From the IMG/VR virus record IMGVR_UViG_3300024231_000697, positions 1-59,872 of that record: a stretch of 59,872 nt of DNA; one strand, given 5' to 3'. Each line of letters opens with the position of its first letter. Position 1 is the first letter of the stretch. The DNA comes from a virus. Below the pieces are notes generated by a model. It did no database searches, had not been told where the DNA came from, and worked only from the letters and a program-made list of their open reading frames with translations. Position numbers and translations under genes: made by a program. Positions 40,312 to 48,503 of the stretch are shown one piece after another.

Positions 40312-41571
40312 ATGAGTATTATGAATATAATAAAAATATTTGGAAAAATCAGTTTACTATTAATTGCTATTACATCTGTATCAGTAATTTCTACATCATA
40401 TCATCGCGACATACAAGAAAGAGTTAACAAATTTACAATATCTTTCTGGGAAAATAATCCAAAAGTTGCAGAAGGACTAACTTCTATACACAAGTTAGTT
40501 CTTAATGGTGAACGTTTTGACAAAGAAGCAAGAATAAAAACCACAATAAGTACACACTATAGAAGTGTAGTACTAGTATCAACAAGACCAAAAGAAGGCG
40601 CAAATCCAATGGTATCGGGTAGCGGCGGTGCATTAGGTACTGGATTCTTTATTGAGGAATCAGACACACATGCTTTAGTAATGACTAATCATCATGTAGT
40701 TGGAGATTATATAAAAAATCCAGATAGCGTAGATCTAACAATACAGACAGTTTCAGAGAGATGGCCTTATCCTGCAGAAATGGTTGGATATGACGAAGTA
40801 AGCGACATTGCTATTTTAAAAATAACTAAATTAGAAGATGAAAATTGGCCGTCGCTACCGTTTGCAGATTATAAAAGCATACGTGAGGGCGACCCAGTTG
40901 TAGTTATTGGACATGGTATGAGTATGCCGTGGACAGCAACATCTGGACATGTTACATATAACGGACGTGGTACTAGACCATATAATCTAATGCTACAAGT
41001 AGATGCAGTTGTTAACCAGGGTAACAGTGGAGGTCCAATTATAAGTTTGGAAGGTGAAGTTGTTGGTGTTGCACAAAGTATATTCAGTCCAGGAAGACAG
41101 ATTCCAGGTTGGGATGGTATTGGTTTAGGGGTACACGCAAGACATGCTAAAAAAATAATGGACTATGTAAAAACTGACAAATATAAAGAACAAGGATACG
41201 TTCCTTATGCAGCATTTCCAGTACCAGTTAATAGCTTTGTTTACGAAGATGTAAAAGATATTACTAGAGAAGATAGACATTATATTTACGTAGACTATAC
41301 ACAAGGTGCAACCAGTACTACATACGCTGCACAAGCAGCAGGATTAAAACAAGGTGACGTTATTACTGAAATAGATGGCAAGCGCATGTGGAGTAATTAT
41401 AATATACTATCAAAAACAATATATTCATTTCCAGGAGATGTAATAACATTTAAAGTTATTAGAAGCAATCCAGCAGCAATGGAAAAGCAAGAATTAGAAA
41501 TACAAGTGACGCTTGAAGAAACAAATCACGCAGAATTAATAGCACTTGTTAATAGACGTGGAGGAAGATAG
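40312..41571 (+). CDS. HtrA/DegP-like serine protease with PDZ domain
   Basis: 419 residues. An N-terminal membrane anchor (NIIKIFGKISLLLIAITSVS) places the protease in the periplasm. Trypsin-fold triad: His128 in MTNHHVVG, Asp165 in VSDIAILKI, Ser239 in GNSGGPI. A PDZ domain follows (QAAGLKQGDVITEIDGKRMW) near the C-terminus, with an unusual linker of about 45 residues before it. A late octamer precedes the gene. Envelope quality control or superinfection roles are possible. Confidence 0.9.
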   Translation: MSIMNIIKIFGKISLLLIAITSVSVISTSYHRDIQERVNKFTISFWENNPKVAEGLTSIHKLVLNGERFDKEARIKTTISTHYRSVVLVSTRPKEGANPMVSGSGGALGTGFFIEESDTHALVMTNHHVVGDYIKNPDSVDLTIQTVSERWPYPAEMVGYDEVSDIAILKITKLEDENWPSLPFADYKSIREGDPVVVIGHGMSMPWTATSGHVTYNGRGTRPYNLMLQVDAVVNQGNSGGPIISLEGEVVGVAQSIFSPGRQIPGWDGIGLGVHARHAKKIMDYVKTDKYKEQGYVPYAAFPVPVNSFVYEDVKDITREDRHYIYVDYTQGATSTTYAAQAAGLKQGDVITEIDGKRMWSNYNILSKTIYSFPGDVITFKVIRSNPAAMEKQELEIQVTLEETNHAELIALVNRRGGR

Positions 41572-41573
41572 TA

Positions 41574-41581
41574 CATAAATA
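41574..41581 (+). promoter_or_regulatory. T4-like late promoter (CATAAATA)
   Basis: Seven of eight bases match, 33 bases before the ATG at 41614; it would open a late operon of nitroreductase-like and radical SAM genes. Confidence 0.6.
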
Positions 41582-41613
41582 TTATGGGACTACCACTATA
41601 AGGATTAAAACTA

Positions 41614-42195
41614 ATGGAGAACTGGCAACAGGCGGCAGAGCAACGAACTAACACATACAAGTGGACTGATGAAATTCCAAGCGAAGCTGATATAAATGAA
41701 ATATTAGACAATTTACATTTATATTCTCCAAGTAAACAACGCAAAGTAAGATATGAAATTTTAATATATCGTAATGACGATGAGCTTAGACGTAAACAAA
41801 TATATAGAGCCTCTGCTGCAGATTTAACAGATACTGCAAGACATAATCCACAAACACTAGCACCTTGGTTACTACTTTTTAAAAAACGTAACAGTGATGA
41901 AGATTTTAATGATGCTGACATCTTTATGGATTTAGGAATTGCAACAGGAGCTATTATATGGGCCGCCGCAGATAAAGGTATTGATAGTGGTTTGAATAAA
42001 TGTGTAAACTATCCTGATCTAGTAGAAGATGCAGTTGGCTTTATGCCAGAAATGATTATTGGACTAGGATATAAAGCACCTGGACAGAGTTACTATTGCA
42101 CACATTACGAAAAAGAAGTAAGCATACCAGACAGCAATTATGATCAAAAGCCTAACAAGGATGATTATATCAGTTATTGGAGCCACAATGAATAA
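41614..42195 (+). CDS. Nitroreductase-like flavoprotein
   Basis: 193 residues with the nitroreductase layout: an N-terminal helix, LHLYSPSKQRKVRYEI, a central hydrophobic APWLLLF strand, FMDLGIATGAIIWAAADKGI (the conserved G-x-A/S-x-x-x-x-A helix) and FMPEMIIGLGYKAPG at the end. It likely binds FMN and oxidises or reduces a small substrate. Its stop overlaps the split radical SAM gene by 8 bases, and a second nitroreductase-like gene at 44637 also sits beside a radical SAM gene. Confidence 0.72.
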   Translation: MENWQQAAEQRTNTYKWTDEIPSEADINEILDNLHLYSPSKQRKVRYEILIYRNDDELRRKQIYRASAADLTDTARHNPQTLAPWLLLFKKRNSDEDFNDADIFMDLGIATGAIIWAAADKGIDSGLNKCVNYPDLVEDAVGFMPEMIIGLGYKAPGQSYYCTHYEKEVSIPDSNYDQKPNKDDYISYWSHNE

Positions 42196-42928
42196 TTTTT
42201 GGGAAACAAAAAGCCAACAGATTGAAGTTTCGATCACTACTCATTGCCAAGCAAAATGTCCAATGTGTCCACGAACAGAAATGATAGATGATGGTCTTGA
42301 ATTTAAAGTATATCATTCATCCATTGAAAGCTACAAGAAAACTATACATGAGTGGCAAGAGGATCATAGCTCTCTACATAAAAAGGTTGTAATATGTGGC
42401 GACTATGGAGATCCTATGATGCATCCAGATATTGAAGAATATATCAAAGTTACACATGATGCTAATATAGATATATCTATACACACCAATGGCGGTTTAC
42501 GATCCACAGACTTTTATAAACGCATTGGTGAAAACTATAACTGCCTTATAGTATTTGGTATCGACGGCGTAACTGCTGAATCAAATAATTTATATAGAGT
42601 CGATGTTGACTTTAACAAAGCCATGGAAAATATGTTAACATACGCTAAGTATACCATGAATAATTGTCAATGGGACTATCTCATGTTTACATATAATATA
42701 GAAGAATGCAAAGCAGCAATGCAACTAGCGGAAGAACATGGTATTCGTTTTTTTCCTAACATAAACAGACGCAAATGGAAATATAAAATAACTTCAAAAG
42801 AGGATATGGAGACTGCAAAAAAATATATGGAGATGGCTAGAAATTATTCAGGCATATCTAAAATAGTTAACTATGCTGATCCTGATAACAGATATGTTGA
42901 ACTGAGGCGCAAAAATGATAAAATGTAA
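42188..42928 (+). CDS. Radical SAM core, 5' part of a split enzyme (rSAM 4a)
   Basis: 246 residues from the ATG at 42188. Core C20-x3-C24-x2-C27 (TTHCQAKCPMC) and a Gly motif in CGDYGDPMMHPD. Similar genes at 21716 and 58798 continue into a SPASM-like C-terminus; here the frame stops after YVELRRKNDKM and the continuation lies in the +1 frame (next entry). An A-run (AAAAA then AAAA) sits at the junction. Could be a frameshift, programmed or artefactual, or a two-polypeptide enzyme. Confidence 0.78.
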   Translation: MNNFWETKSQQIEVSITTHCQAKCPMCPRTEMIDDGLEFKVYHSSIESYKKTIHEWQEDHSSLHKKVVICGDYGDPMMHPDIEEYIKVTHDANIDISIHTNGGLRSTDFYKRIGENYNCLIVFGIDGVTAESNNLYRVDVDFNKAMENMLTYAKYTMNNCQWDYLMFTYNIEECKAAMQLAEEHGIRFFPNINRRKWKYKITSKEDMETAKKYMEMARNYSGISKIVNYADPDNRYVELRRKNDKM

Positions 42929-43184
42929 AACAAAAAATGTTATCATTGATACTGATAATAGACTATGGCCATGCTGTTGGGTTTTAACTAAATCAGATCT
43001 TTCATTCTATTTGGCTGATGTTGAAAAAAGAGAACCGTTTTGGAATAGTTTAAGCCATCATACTATAAATGAAATTTTAAATCATGAAGTATATACTGAT
43101 CATTTTAATACCAAACATTGGGAAGATGAAGATGCATGTGATCCAATTTGTAAAATTGAATGTACATTGAAAGGTAGCAAATAA
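42915..43184 (+). CDS. SPASM-like domain, 3' part of a split radical SAM enzyme (rSAM 4b)
   Basis: 89 residues beginning MIKCKTKNVIIDTDNRLWPC. The pattern I-x-C-x6-I-D...N-R-L-W-P-C-C then CDPICKIEC matches the C-terminal region of rSAM 2 and of the enzyme at 58798, aligned without a gap after I-x-C. It overlaps the core by 14 bases in the +1 frame, with its own ATG but no good ribosome site. It ends in a TAATG overlap with the next radical SAM gene. Confidence 0.75.
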   Translation: MIKCKTKNVIIDTDNRLWPCCWVLTKSDLSFYLADVEKREPFWNSLSHHTINEILNHEVYTDHFNTKHWEDEDACDPICKIECTLKGSK

Positions 43185-44440
43185 TGTCAAATAGTACGTA
43201 TTGTTCATTGCCTTTCAATCATTTAAATATTAAACAAAAAGGAAGAGTATCCTCATGTTGGAGAACTTCTGCTGAAATAGGTAACTTGAATACGCAATCC
43301 CTTGATCAGATATGGAATGACGCTCCTCTACGAGAACTTAGACGACAATTTTTAAATGGCGAAAAACCAAAACAATGCGAAAGTTGTTGGGATATGGAAG
43401 CAGCTGGTATTAGAAGTACACGACTGGGTGAACTAGAAGATAGTGAGAATACAACATATGAACAAGCTAAAGAACAAACTAACTCTAATTACGAAATGGA
43501 TACTAACAGTCTAACTATAATTGAGGTAAGATTTGACAACATGTGTAATTTAATGTGTAGACACTGCTCTCCTGTTTATAGTAGTAAATGGGAACATGTT
43601 CTAAAAAGCGATCCAGAACTTCTTGAAATTTCTGAAGAGATAGGCAACAATCAGACTGGTTGGGACAATCAGTTTAGATTGACTCAGGACACTATAGATG
43701 AAATTGGTCAATTTAAAAATTTAAAACATATAATGGTATCAGGTGGTGAGCCATTATTTCATAGTAAGCACTATGGATTTTTGGAAAACTTACTACCTAT
43801 AGCTCATAATCTTGAAATGAGTTATAGTACTAATTTGTCTTTGTTGCATTATAAAAAATATAGTATAGTTGAATTATGGAAGAAGTTTAGATTCATGGAT
43901 CTTCGTATTAGTATGGATGGTGATGATTGGTGCTATAATTACGCAAGGCCTTTTGGCAAATTATCAATTATTGAAGATAACATTAAAACAGTAACATCAG
44001 AATTAGACAATGCACACATTAGTTGCTCTTGTACTACTAGCTTATTTAATATTACTAGAATACCCCAAATATTTGAATATTTTAATAGTCTAGGAGCATA
44101 CATACATTGTAGTTTGGTGCAAGAACCATTTGCAATGAATCCACAAGCACTACCAGCAGAACTAAAAGAACAAGTTAATAAAGCCTGGGAAGAATGGTTG
44201 CCAACTGCTAGAGATACATTTAAAAAAGCAAACAACTCTCTTGATATTGATAAGCAAGTCAAGTTAGCTACTACGTGGGGAGAATATGTAATGGATTATA
44301 TGAATGGCAAAGATCTATATGAAGAATACTGGAGCGATTGGGTAAAATATGCAAATGCACAGGACAAGTATCATAACACAAATATATTAGATATATATCC
44401 TGAATATACTCCTTATTGGGACAATGGACCAATCAGTTAG
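43184..44440 (+). CDS. Radical SAM enzyme with N-terminal twitch-like domain (rSAM 5)
   Basis: 418 residues. Auxiliary cysteines C7, C25 and C65-x2-C68 (a single Cys at 25 where several relatives have CC), then core C121-x3-C125-x2-C128 (DNMCNLMCRHC) and a MVSGGEPLFH motif. TAATG coupling to the split SPASM gene makes another twitch-first plus SPASM-last pair. It converges on the minus-strand block and shares four bases with the opposing stop. Confidence 0.88.
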   Translation: MSNSTYCSLPFNHLNIKQKGRVSSCWRTSAEIGNLNTQSLDQIWNDAPLRELRRQFLNGEKPKQCESCWDMEAAGIRSTRLGELEDSENTTYEQAKEQTNSNYEMDTNSLTIIEVRFDNMCNLMCRHCSPVYSSKWEHVLKSDPELLEISEEIGNNQTGWDNQFRLTQDTIDEIGQFKNLKHIMVSGGEPLFHSKHYGFLENLLPIAHNLEMSYSTNLSLLHYKKYSIVELWKKFRFMDLRISMDGDDWCYNYARPFGKLSIIEDNIKTVTSELDNAHISCSCTTSLFNITRIPQIFEYFNSLGAYIHCSLVQEPFAMNPQALPAELKEQVNKAWEEWLPTARDTFKKANNSLDIDKQVKLATTWGEYVMDYMNGKDLYEEYWSDWVKYANAQDKYHNTNILDIYPEYTPYWDNGPIS

Positions 44441-44448
44441 TTAGTTAG
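44437..44448. repeat. TTAG tandem repeat: all-frame stop on both strands
   Basis: Three TTAG units (44437-44448) give TAG in all three plus frames (44438, 44442, 44446) and TAA in all three minus frames. They contain the stop codons of both convergent genes. Confidence 0.8.
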
Positions 44449-44658
44449 TTTGCTTATAAAGTATTCCCATTCAGTATAAGTTTTTTCAACTATCCACTTG
44501 TGTTTGGGTTCAACATTAGTGTAACGTTTTATGTAATAGTAATAAGATAGCCATACCACTTTTCCACTGTCTACTTTTTTTGGAACCCATGCATATTTTC
44601 TAGTTATTTCTGGTTCTTCACTGTGTCTCAAATTATCTAATCCAAAATTTCTACGCAA
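44437..44658 (-). CDS. Small basic protein of unknown function
   Basis: 73 residues from a TTG start (no ATG available), overlapping the end of the nitroreductase-like gene by 22 bases. Basic and Tyr/Trp-rich (KKVDSGKVVWLSYYYYIKRY). It terminates at the TTAG repeat. Coding is plausible from composition but not certain. Confidence 0.45.
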   Translation of the reverse strand: MRRNFGLDNLRHSEEPEITRKYAWVPKKVDSGKVVWLSYYYYIKRYTNVEPKHKWIVEKTYTEWEYFISKLTN

Positions 44659-45332
44659 ACTTGTTCTCTCTTTTTTACCATATAATCACAATCAGGATCA
44701 TCCTTATATTCTATTCTAGTTTTATCAGGATGTGGAACACCAATACCTACAAGCATAAAATTGGTGAACTCTAGGTTTAATAGTTTTTTAAGTGCATAGT
44801 TGTCAAAACATGTACAATATCCTGTACGATATCCAAGCATATTTGCAACTAAAACTAATTGCCCTGAACTAATACCTAAATGTCTATTTTGGTCTTGTTT
44901 AAATCCTGCTATAACCTGTTTTTGGTTACTTCCATCAGAGTTGTTAAATTGCCAAGCATTTTCTTCTACATCATGTTCTTGCATTTCTTGGTCTTCGAGA
45001 AAAGATTCAGACATTTGATCGAAGTCTTTACATTCATATACAAACACTAAGTTTGCTAATGTTTGTGAATTTGTTGCTACAGATTGTACTTTTGTTGTTT
45101 TGCTTCTAACTGTTGCACCTACTGTAAGATCGTGTATTTTGCTTATAATATCTGGGTTAGATACAACCGTTAAATTAAAATAGCTATGATTTTGTTTAGA
45201 TGGCGCTTCAGTTGCCGCATGTATCATGGGATCCAAATGCTCCTGTGGTATAGAAGCGGTTAAATCAAAATTACGATAGCAATGCTGACTGCCTGTTACC
45301 GCCTGTTCTAGTTGTTCTGTTATTTTATCCAT
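44637..45332 (-). CDS. Nitroreductase-like flavoprotein
   Basis: 231 residues. Nitroreductase pattern: CYRNFDLTASIPQEHLDPMI, ATEAPSKQNHSYF, a helix GISSGQLVLVANMLGYRTGY with the conserved Gly, and FMLVGIGVPHPDK at the end. Good SD GGAG. Overlaps the upstream radical SAM gene by 13 bases. Compare the gene at 41614, which is also next to a radical SAM gene. Flavin-dependent oxidation of a modified product is a possible role. Confidence 0.8.
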   Translation of the reverse strand: MDKITEQLEQAVTGSQHCYRNFDLTASIPQEHLDPMIHAATEAPSKQNHSYFNLTVVSNPDIISKIHDLTVGATVRSKTTKVQSVATNSQTLANLVFVYECKDFDQMSESFLEDQEMQEHDVEENAWQFNNSDGSNQKQVIAGFKQDQNRHLGISSGQLVLVANMLGYRTGYCTCFDNYALKKLLNLEFTNFMLVGIGVPHPDKTRIEYKDDPDCDYMVKKREQVCVEILD

Positions 45333-46492
45333 GTTTTGTCTCCTGGAAATAATGGCATCTGTGTGCCAGGCGCTCGTTTAGGGATCTTACTATCAGCACT
45401 ACTTACACATGAGCGTGTTGTGCAAGGTTTTGGCGCATCAAATAGTTTAAATCCAGTTTCAATATTACCTAACGGCTGATCATGACAGCTATAGCTACGC
45501 TTAACACTGCCATCTGGTTCACGTATAATAATACTACGATAACCTGAACTACATTCCCATCCTTCAAACTGATTAAAGTTAAATGCATTGAAGCGTTCAG
45601 CTTGATCCATGTAATATGGGTCACCAACTTTATCACGGAATTCAATTTGCATATGCCAAGGTACACCAGCACTTTGCTTACGATAATGATCGTCTTTATC
45701 AATTTTAAATTGTGGTTTAGGACGTTCTACTATGTTAGCAATTTTTGATTTTTCTTCAGTGTATGCACGTTGCGGCATGCCATTATGTAATTTCTTTAAC
45801 ATTTCATCTGTGTAACCATCTACGATTTTACTCGCAGTTGGATCACTCTGTGGCTTGAGTGTTACATTGATTCCTTGGTTGTGGAAGAACAATGCATTTT
45901 CCCAATCACGATCAAACCACTCAGGAACCATAACTTGGTTAATAGTAACTTGTACATCATGTTGCTGACAGAAAATTAATTTGTCAGCAAACTCTTGCAT
46001 TTTATCAGGAGTATTAACATGCTCAGTATGCAAACTAGCAGTAATACTTGCTCTATGAAATTTAGCCGCATACTCAACATAAGTTTCATGCCACTTTAAT
46101 GGGCGACTCATATTAGTTGTCATATGTACACTTGTATAATTTGTGTTGTGTGCATCATCTGCTAAATGTTTCAGCATATCTAAATACCCAGGATGAAACG
46201 TTGGTTCGCCTCCACTTAAACTAAAATGGAAACTGTTAAATCCACGTTCACGTGCTTGACGTTTAATCTCATCAATAGTTTTTAAGTTAAGCTCTGTAGG
46301 GCGATGATCTTTTCTATTACTTCTAGCATAAGGCCAACAGTAGCTACAGTTATAATTACAAAATCGACCAAGTAACCAGCTTACTGTAAACATATCACGG
46401 TATAGCATAGTACGTTGTCCTACACGAACTATATCTTCATATGGGGTAGCAGTAAAATCGTACTCGCTCCATTTTAAATCATCATTACTCAT
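45320..46492 (-). CDS. Radical SAM enzyme, canonical N-terminal core (rSAM 6)
   Basis: 390 residues. Core C45-x3-C49-x2-C52 (RFCNYNCSYCWPY) lies near the N-terminus, followed by FSLSGGEPTFHPGYLDMLKH. A C-terminal Cys region (WECSSGYR; SYSCHDQPLGN; PCTTRSC) looks SPASM-like. This is a third type in the window, without the N-terminal twitch cluster. SD CAGGAAG; dual promoters upstream. The nitroreductase-like gene overlaps its end. Confidence 0.88.
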   Translation of the reverse strand: MSNDDLKWSEYDFTATPYEDIVRVGQRTMLYRDMFTVSWLLGRFCNYNCSYCWPYARSNRKDHRPTELNLKTIDEIKRQARERGFNSFHFSLSGGEPTFHPGYLDMLKHLADDAHNTNYTSVHMTTNMSRPLKWHETYVEYAAKFHRASITASLHTEHVNTPDKMQEFADKLIFCQQHDVQVTINQVMVPEWFDRDWENALFFHNQGINVTLKPQSDPTASKIVDGYTDEMLKKLHNGMPQRAYTEEKSKIANIVERPKPQFKIDKDDHYRKQSAGVPWHMQIEFRDKVGDPYYMDQAERFNAFNFNQFEGWECSSGYRSIIIREPDGSVKRSYSCHDQPLGNIETGFKLFDAPKPCTTRSCVSSADSKIPKRAPGTQMPLFPGDKTWIK

Positions 46493-46516
46493 TGGTATTC
46501 TTCCTGTTATATGTAT

Positions 46517-46544
46517 ATAATAGCATATTCTATTAGATAGTCAA
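46517..46544 (-). promoter_or_regulatory. sigma70-type promoter for rSAM 6 operon
   Basis: On the minus strand: TTGACT (46544-46539), 16-base spacer, TATTAT (46522-46517). It precedes the ATG at 46492 by about 25 bases. Confidence 0.75.
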
Positions 46545-46708
46545 TTAAATTTTTACTGTTTTAGACACAAGATCTGCTTGAGTTATGCCCTTTAAAGTGG
46601 TTTATAGGACTACATCTAGTAGCTAAAAACGTTTTGGCTATCCTATTACACAAATCTATAATTAACTTGCCGTTTAATTGCCCTTAAATTATTTAACTAG
46701 TGTTACTA
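46545..46708 (-). other. Gene-free leader between late and early promoters
   Basis: About 165 bases with no ATG-led frame on the minus strand. It holds an imperfect inverted repeat around 46620-46645 (TAGCTAAAA and TTTTGGCTA) without a U-run. A late transcript from 46709 would carry it as a long leader. A small RNA or regulatory leader is possible; nothing firm. Confidence 0.35.
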
Positions 46709-46716
46709 TATTTATA
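46709..46716 (-). promoter_or_regulatory. T4-like late promoter (perfect TATAAATA, minus strand)
   Basis: Perfect octamer on the minus strand, overlapping the stop codon of the 46712 gene and pointing to rSAM 6. Confidence 0.6.
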
Positions 46717-47284
46717 AGCCGTGTTCTGCTACTAATTCTAAATTCTTCTCGTGGTAGGCTTTAATACTAGATGTTAAATCTGCTAAACTAATATCAGACT
46801 CAAAGAAATCAATTAGTAATTGTAACGTAACTGGATTACGAAGTATGAATATATCATCATACTCTAATGATATATCTGTATGCTTGATATCTTCTTGCGC
46901 AATTTCTTTTGGATTTGCAACACCATGTATTAACGACATTATTCTATCTCCACGATAGTGATAATTAAAGTTGTTGTTTAATAAAGTTTTAAGGGCTCCT
47001 AGTAAAACTACAAAACTATTTGTCTTTGAGGAATTAACATTGATGCCAATAGACTGGTATTGCTTTAAGTATTCATAATCTTCATACCATTCCCATTCAT
47101 GCATTGTACATATTTTTTTACATCGTTCTATACTAACTTCTTTATCTCGATCGTAAATATAGTCGCGACCATCAACTTTTCCAAAGTATTCATTATTACG
47201 TTCTATCCAGTCATATGTAGGGTCTAACATAAATGAAAGGAATTGCCCACTTGCTCCACCTTGGTATACAAGTAACTTAGTCAT
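46712..47284 (-). CDS. Protein of unknown function, 190 aa
   Basis: N-terminus TKLLVYQGGASGQFLSFML has a beta-strand and Gly-rich loop like the PAPS-binding loop of sulfotransferase-like folds, but no other motif supports this. A later ILRNPVTLQLLIDFF segment recalls the second strand and helix of such enzymes. It overlaps rSAM 7 by 8 bases at the end of a long operon, so it probably acts in the same pathway. Confidence 0.5.
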   Translation of the reverse strand: MTKLLVYQGGASGQFLSFMLDPTYDWIERNNEYFGKVDGRDYIYDRDKEVSIERCKKICTMHEWEWYEDYEYLKQYQSIGINVNSSKTNSFVVLLGALKTLLNNNFNYHYRGDRIMSLIHGVANPKEIAQEDIKHTDISLEYDDIFILRNPVTLQLLIDFFESDISLADLTSSIKAYHEKNLELVAEHGL

Positions 47285-48503
47285 TTTTTATAAACTTTGA
47301 AAACTCTGGAGCAATCTCTAATAGATTGCCTTTTTGTAATTCGTCTGTTTTTATATTAAAGTCAACAAACTCTTTCCATCGCTTTTCATACCAATCTTCA
47401 GCCCACATATATTTAATTGTGTCTGCCACTTTTGGTATATGCAAATAAGGCTGTAAGCGTTCTTCTGCCAGTTGTTTTAATTCAGATGGAAGTGTTCTAA
47501 TATTCATACTTTCTGGATGATTAAGTATATTTAAATAAATTTGATCATCAGTAATACCTTTACTAGCAATCCAATCAAATAAATCTGACATAGCACACAT
47601 ATTTAAAACTTGTACTGTGCAATGAATTTGTATATTTACATTTGGTAATGCGTTTAGTTTATCAAATGTTTGTTCTACTTTACCCCAATTACTTGGATAA
47701 CGTATATATCTATCTCTCTCGCCGGTTGCATCAATACTACAATTTAATTGTACTCTCTTAAAGTGACTCCAATAGTCAATCATCTTTTGTGGAACATTTG
47801 TTAAGTTAGTATTATACTTTAGTTTGATGCCACTTGCTAAATCATTCTCAATGCAATAGTCAAATAATGCATACTGTGATGTTGCTAGTGTAGGCTCACC
47901 ACCTGTTAAATATATCTCTTCAATAGTATGAGCAATTTCAACAAACGTGGTTGCAGTTTGTTTACGATCTGGCCATTGTTGCATTACTTCCAAGTGATCA
48001 AATTCTTCTTGTGTTAATGGATCATTTGGTACTAGTTCTGCTGTATCAACAACTTTGTTCCAATCCTTAACCCACATACTACTGCTCCATGGATTGCACA
48101 TACGACATTTTAAGTTACATAAATTGCCCAATCGTAAATCTACGTATCGTACATCTACAGGAATTTCTTCTGCAATTTTAACACTATCTTTAAGCCATTT
48201 TTCATTATACCCAATACGAGGGCTACGTATACCTGCATCTTCTTCACGGAAACATCTTTGACATGTTTCTGGACGTTCGCCATTTATAAACTGTTTGCGA
48301 ATCTCTTTGTAATGATTGCTATTCCAAACATCGTCTATATCATCTTTGTAAATGCGATAACTTTTTGTTGGATCGTCATCACGCATAATTTTATTATTTT
48401 TTGGATTACTATTACAACATACTCTATAGCCACCGCCTGGATTGACTGCTACATGCATAAAAGGTAATACACAAAAGGTATCACTTGGTAAATCTTTACT
48501 CAT
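47277..48503 (-). CDS. Radical SAM enzyme with N-terminal twitch-like domain (rSAM 7)
   Basis: 408 residues from the ATG at 48503. Auxiliary cysteines C11, C29-C30 and C81-x2-C84; core C129-x3-C133-x2-C136 (RLGNLCNLKCRMC). It matches rSAM 1 almost motif for motif (SDTFCVLP, CCNS, IRKQF-x-x-G-E, VD-x-RLGNLCNLKCRMCNPW), so the two are clear paralogues on opposite strands. Overlaps rSAM 8 by 8 bases. Confidence 0.9.
   Translation of the reverse strand: MSKDLPSDTFCVLPFMHVAVNPGGGYRVCCNSNPKNNKIMRDDDPTKSYRIYKDDIDDVWNSNHYKEIRKQFINGERPETCQRCFREEDAGIRSPRIGYNEKWLKDSVKIAEEIPVDVRYVDLRLGNLCNLKCRMCNPWSSSMWVKDWNKVVDTAELVPNDPLTQEEFDHLEVMQQWPDRKQTATTFVEIAHTIEEIYLTGGEPTLATSQYALFDYCIENDLASGIKLKYNTNLTNVPQKMIDYWSHFKRVQLNCSIDATGERDRYIRYPSNWGKVEQTFDKLNALPNVNIQIHCTVQVLNMCAMSDLFDWIASKGITDDQIYLNILNHPESMNIRTLPSELKQLAEERLQPYLHIPKVADTIKYMWAEDWYEKRWKEFVDFNIKTDELQKGNLLEIAPEFSKFIKND

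Noticed and set aside
44437-44658. Small minus-strand protein as a radical SAM precursor peptide
   Set aside because: It is basic and Tyr/Trp-rich, has no leader/core division or repeats, and begins with TTG; there is nothing to mark it as a modification substrate.
45320-46492. rSAM 6 as QueE for the deazaguanine pathway
   Set aside because: It is much longer than QueE, has a SPASM-like C-terminus and lies with a nitroreductase-like gene far from the QueC/QueD-like genes; nothing specific to QueE is visible.
46620-46645. Inverted repeat as a terminator
   Set aside because: The stem is imperfect and not followed by a U-run on either strand.
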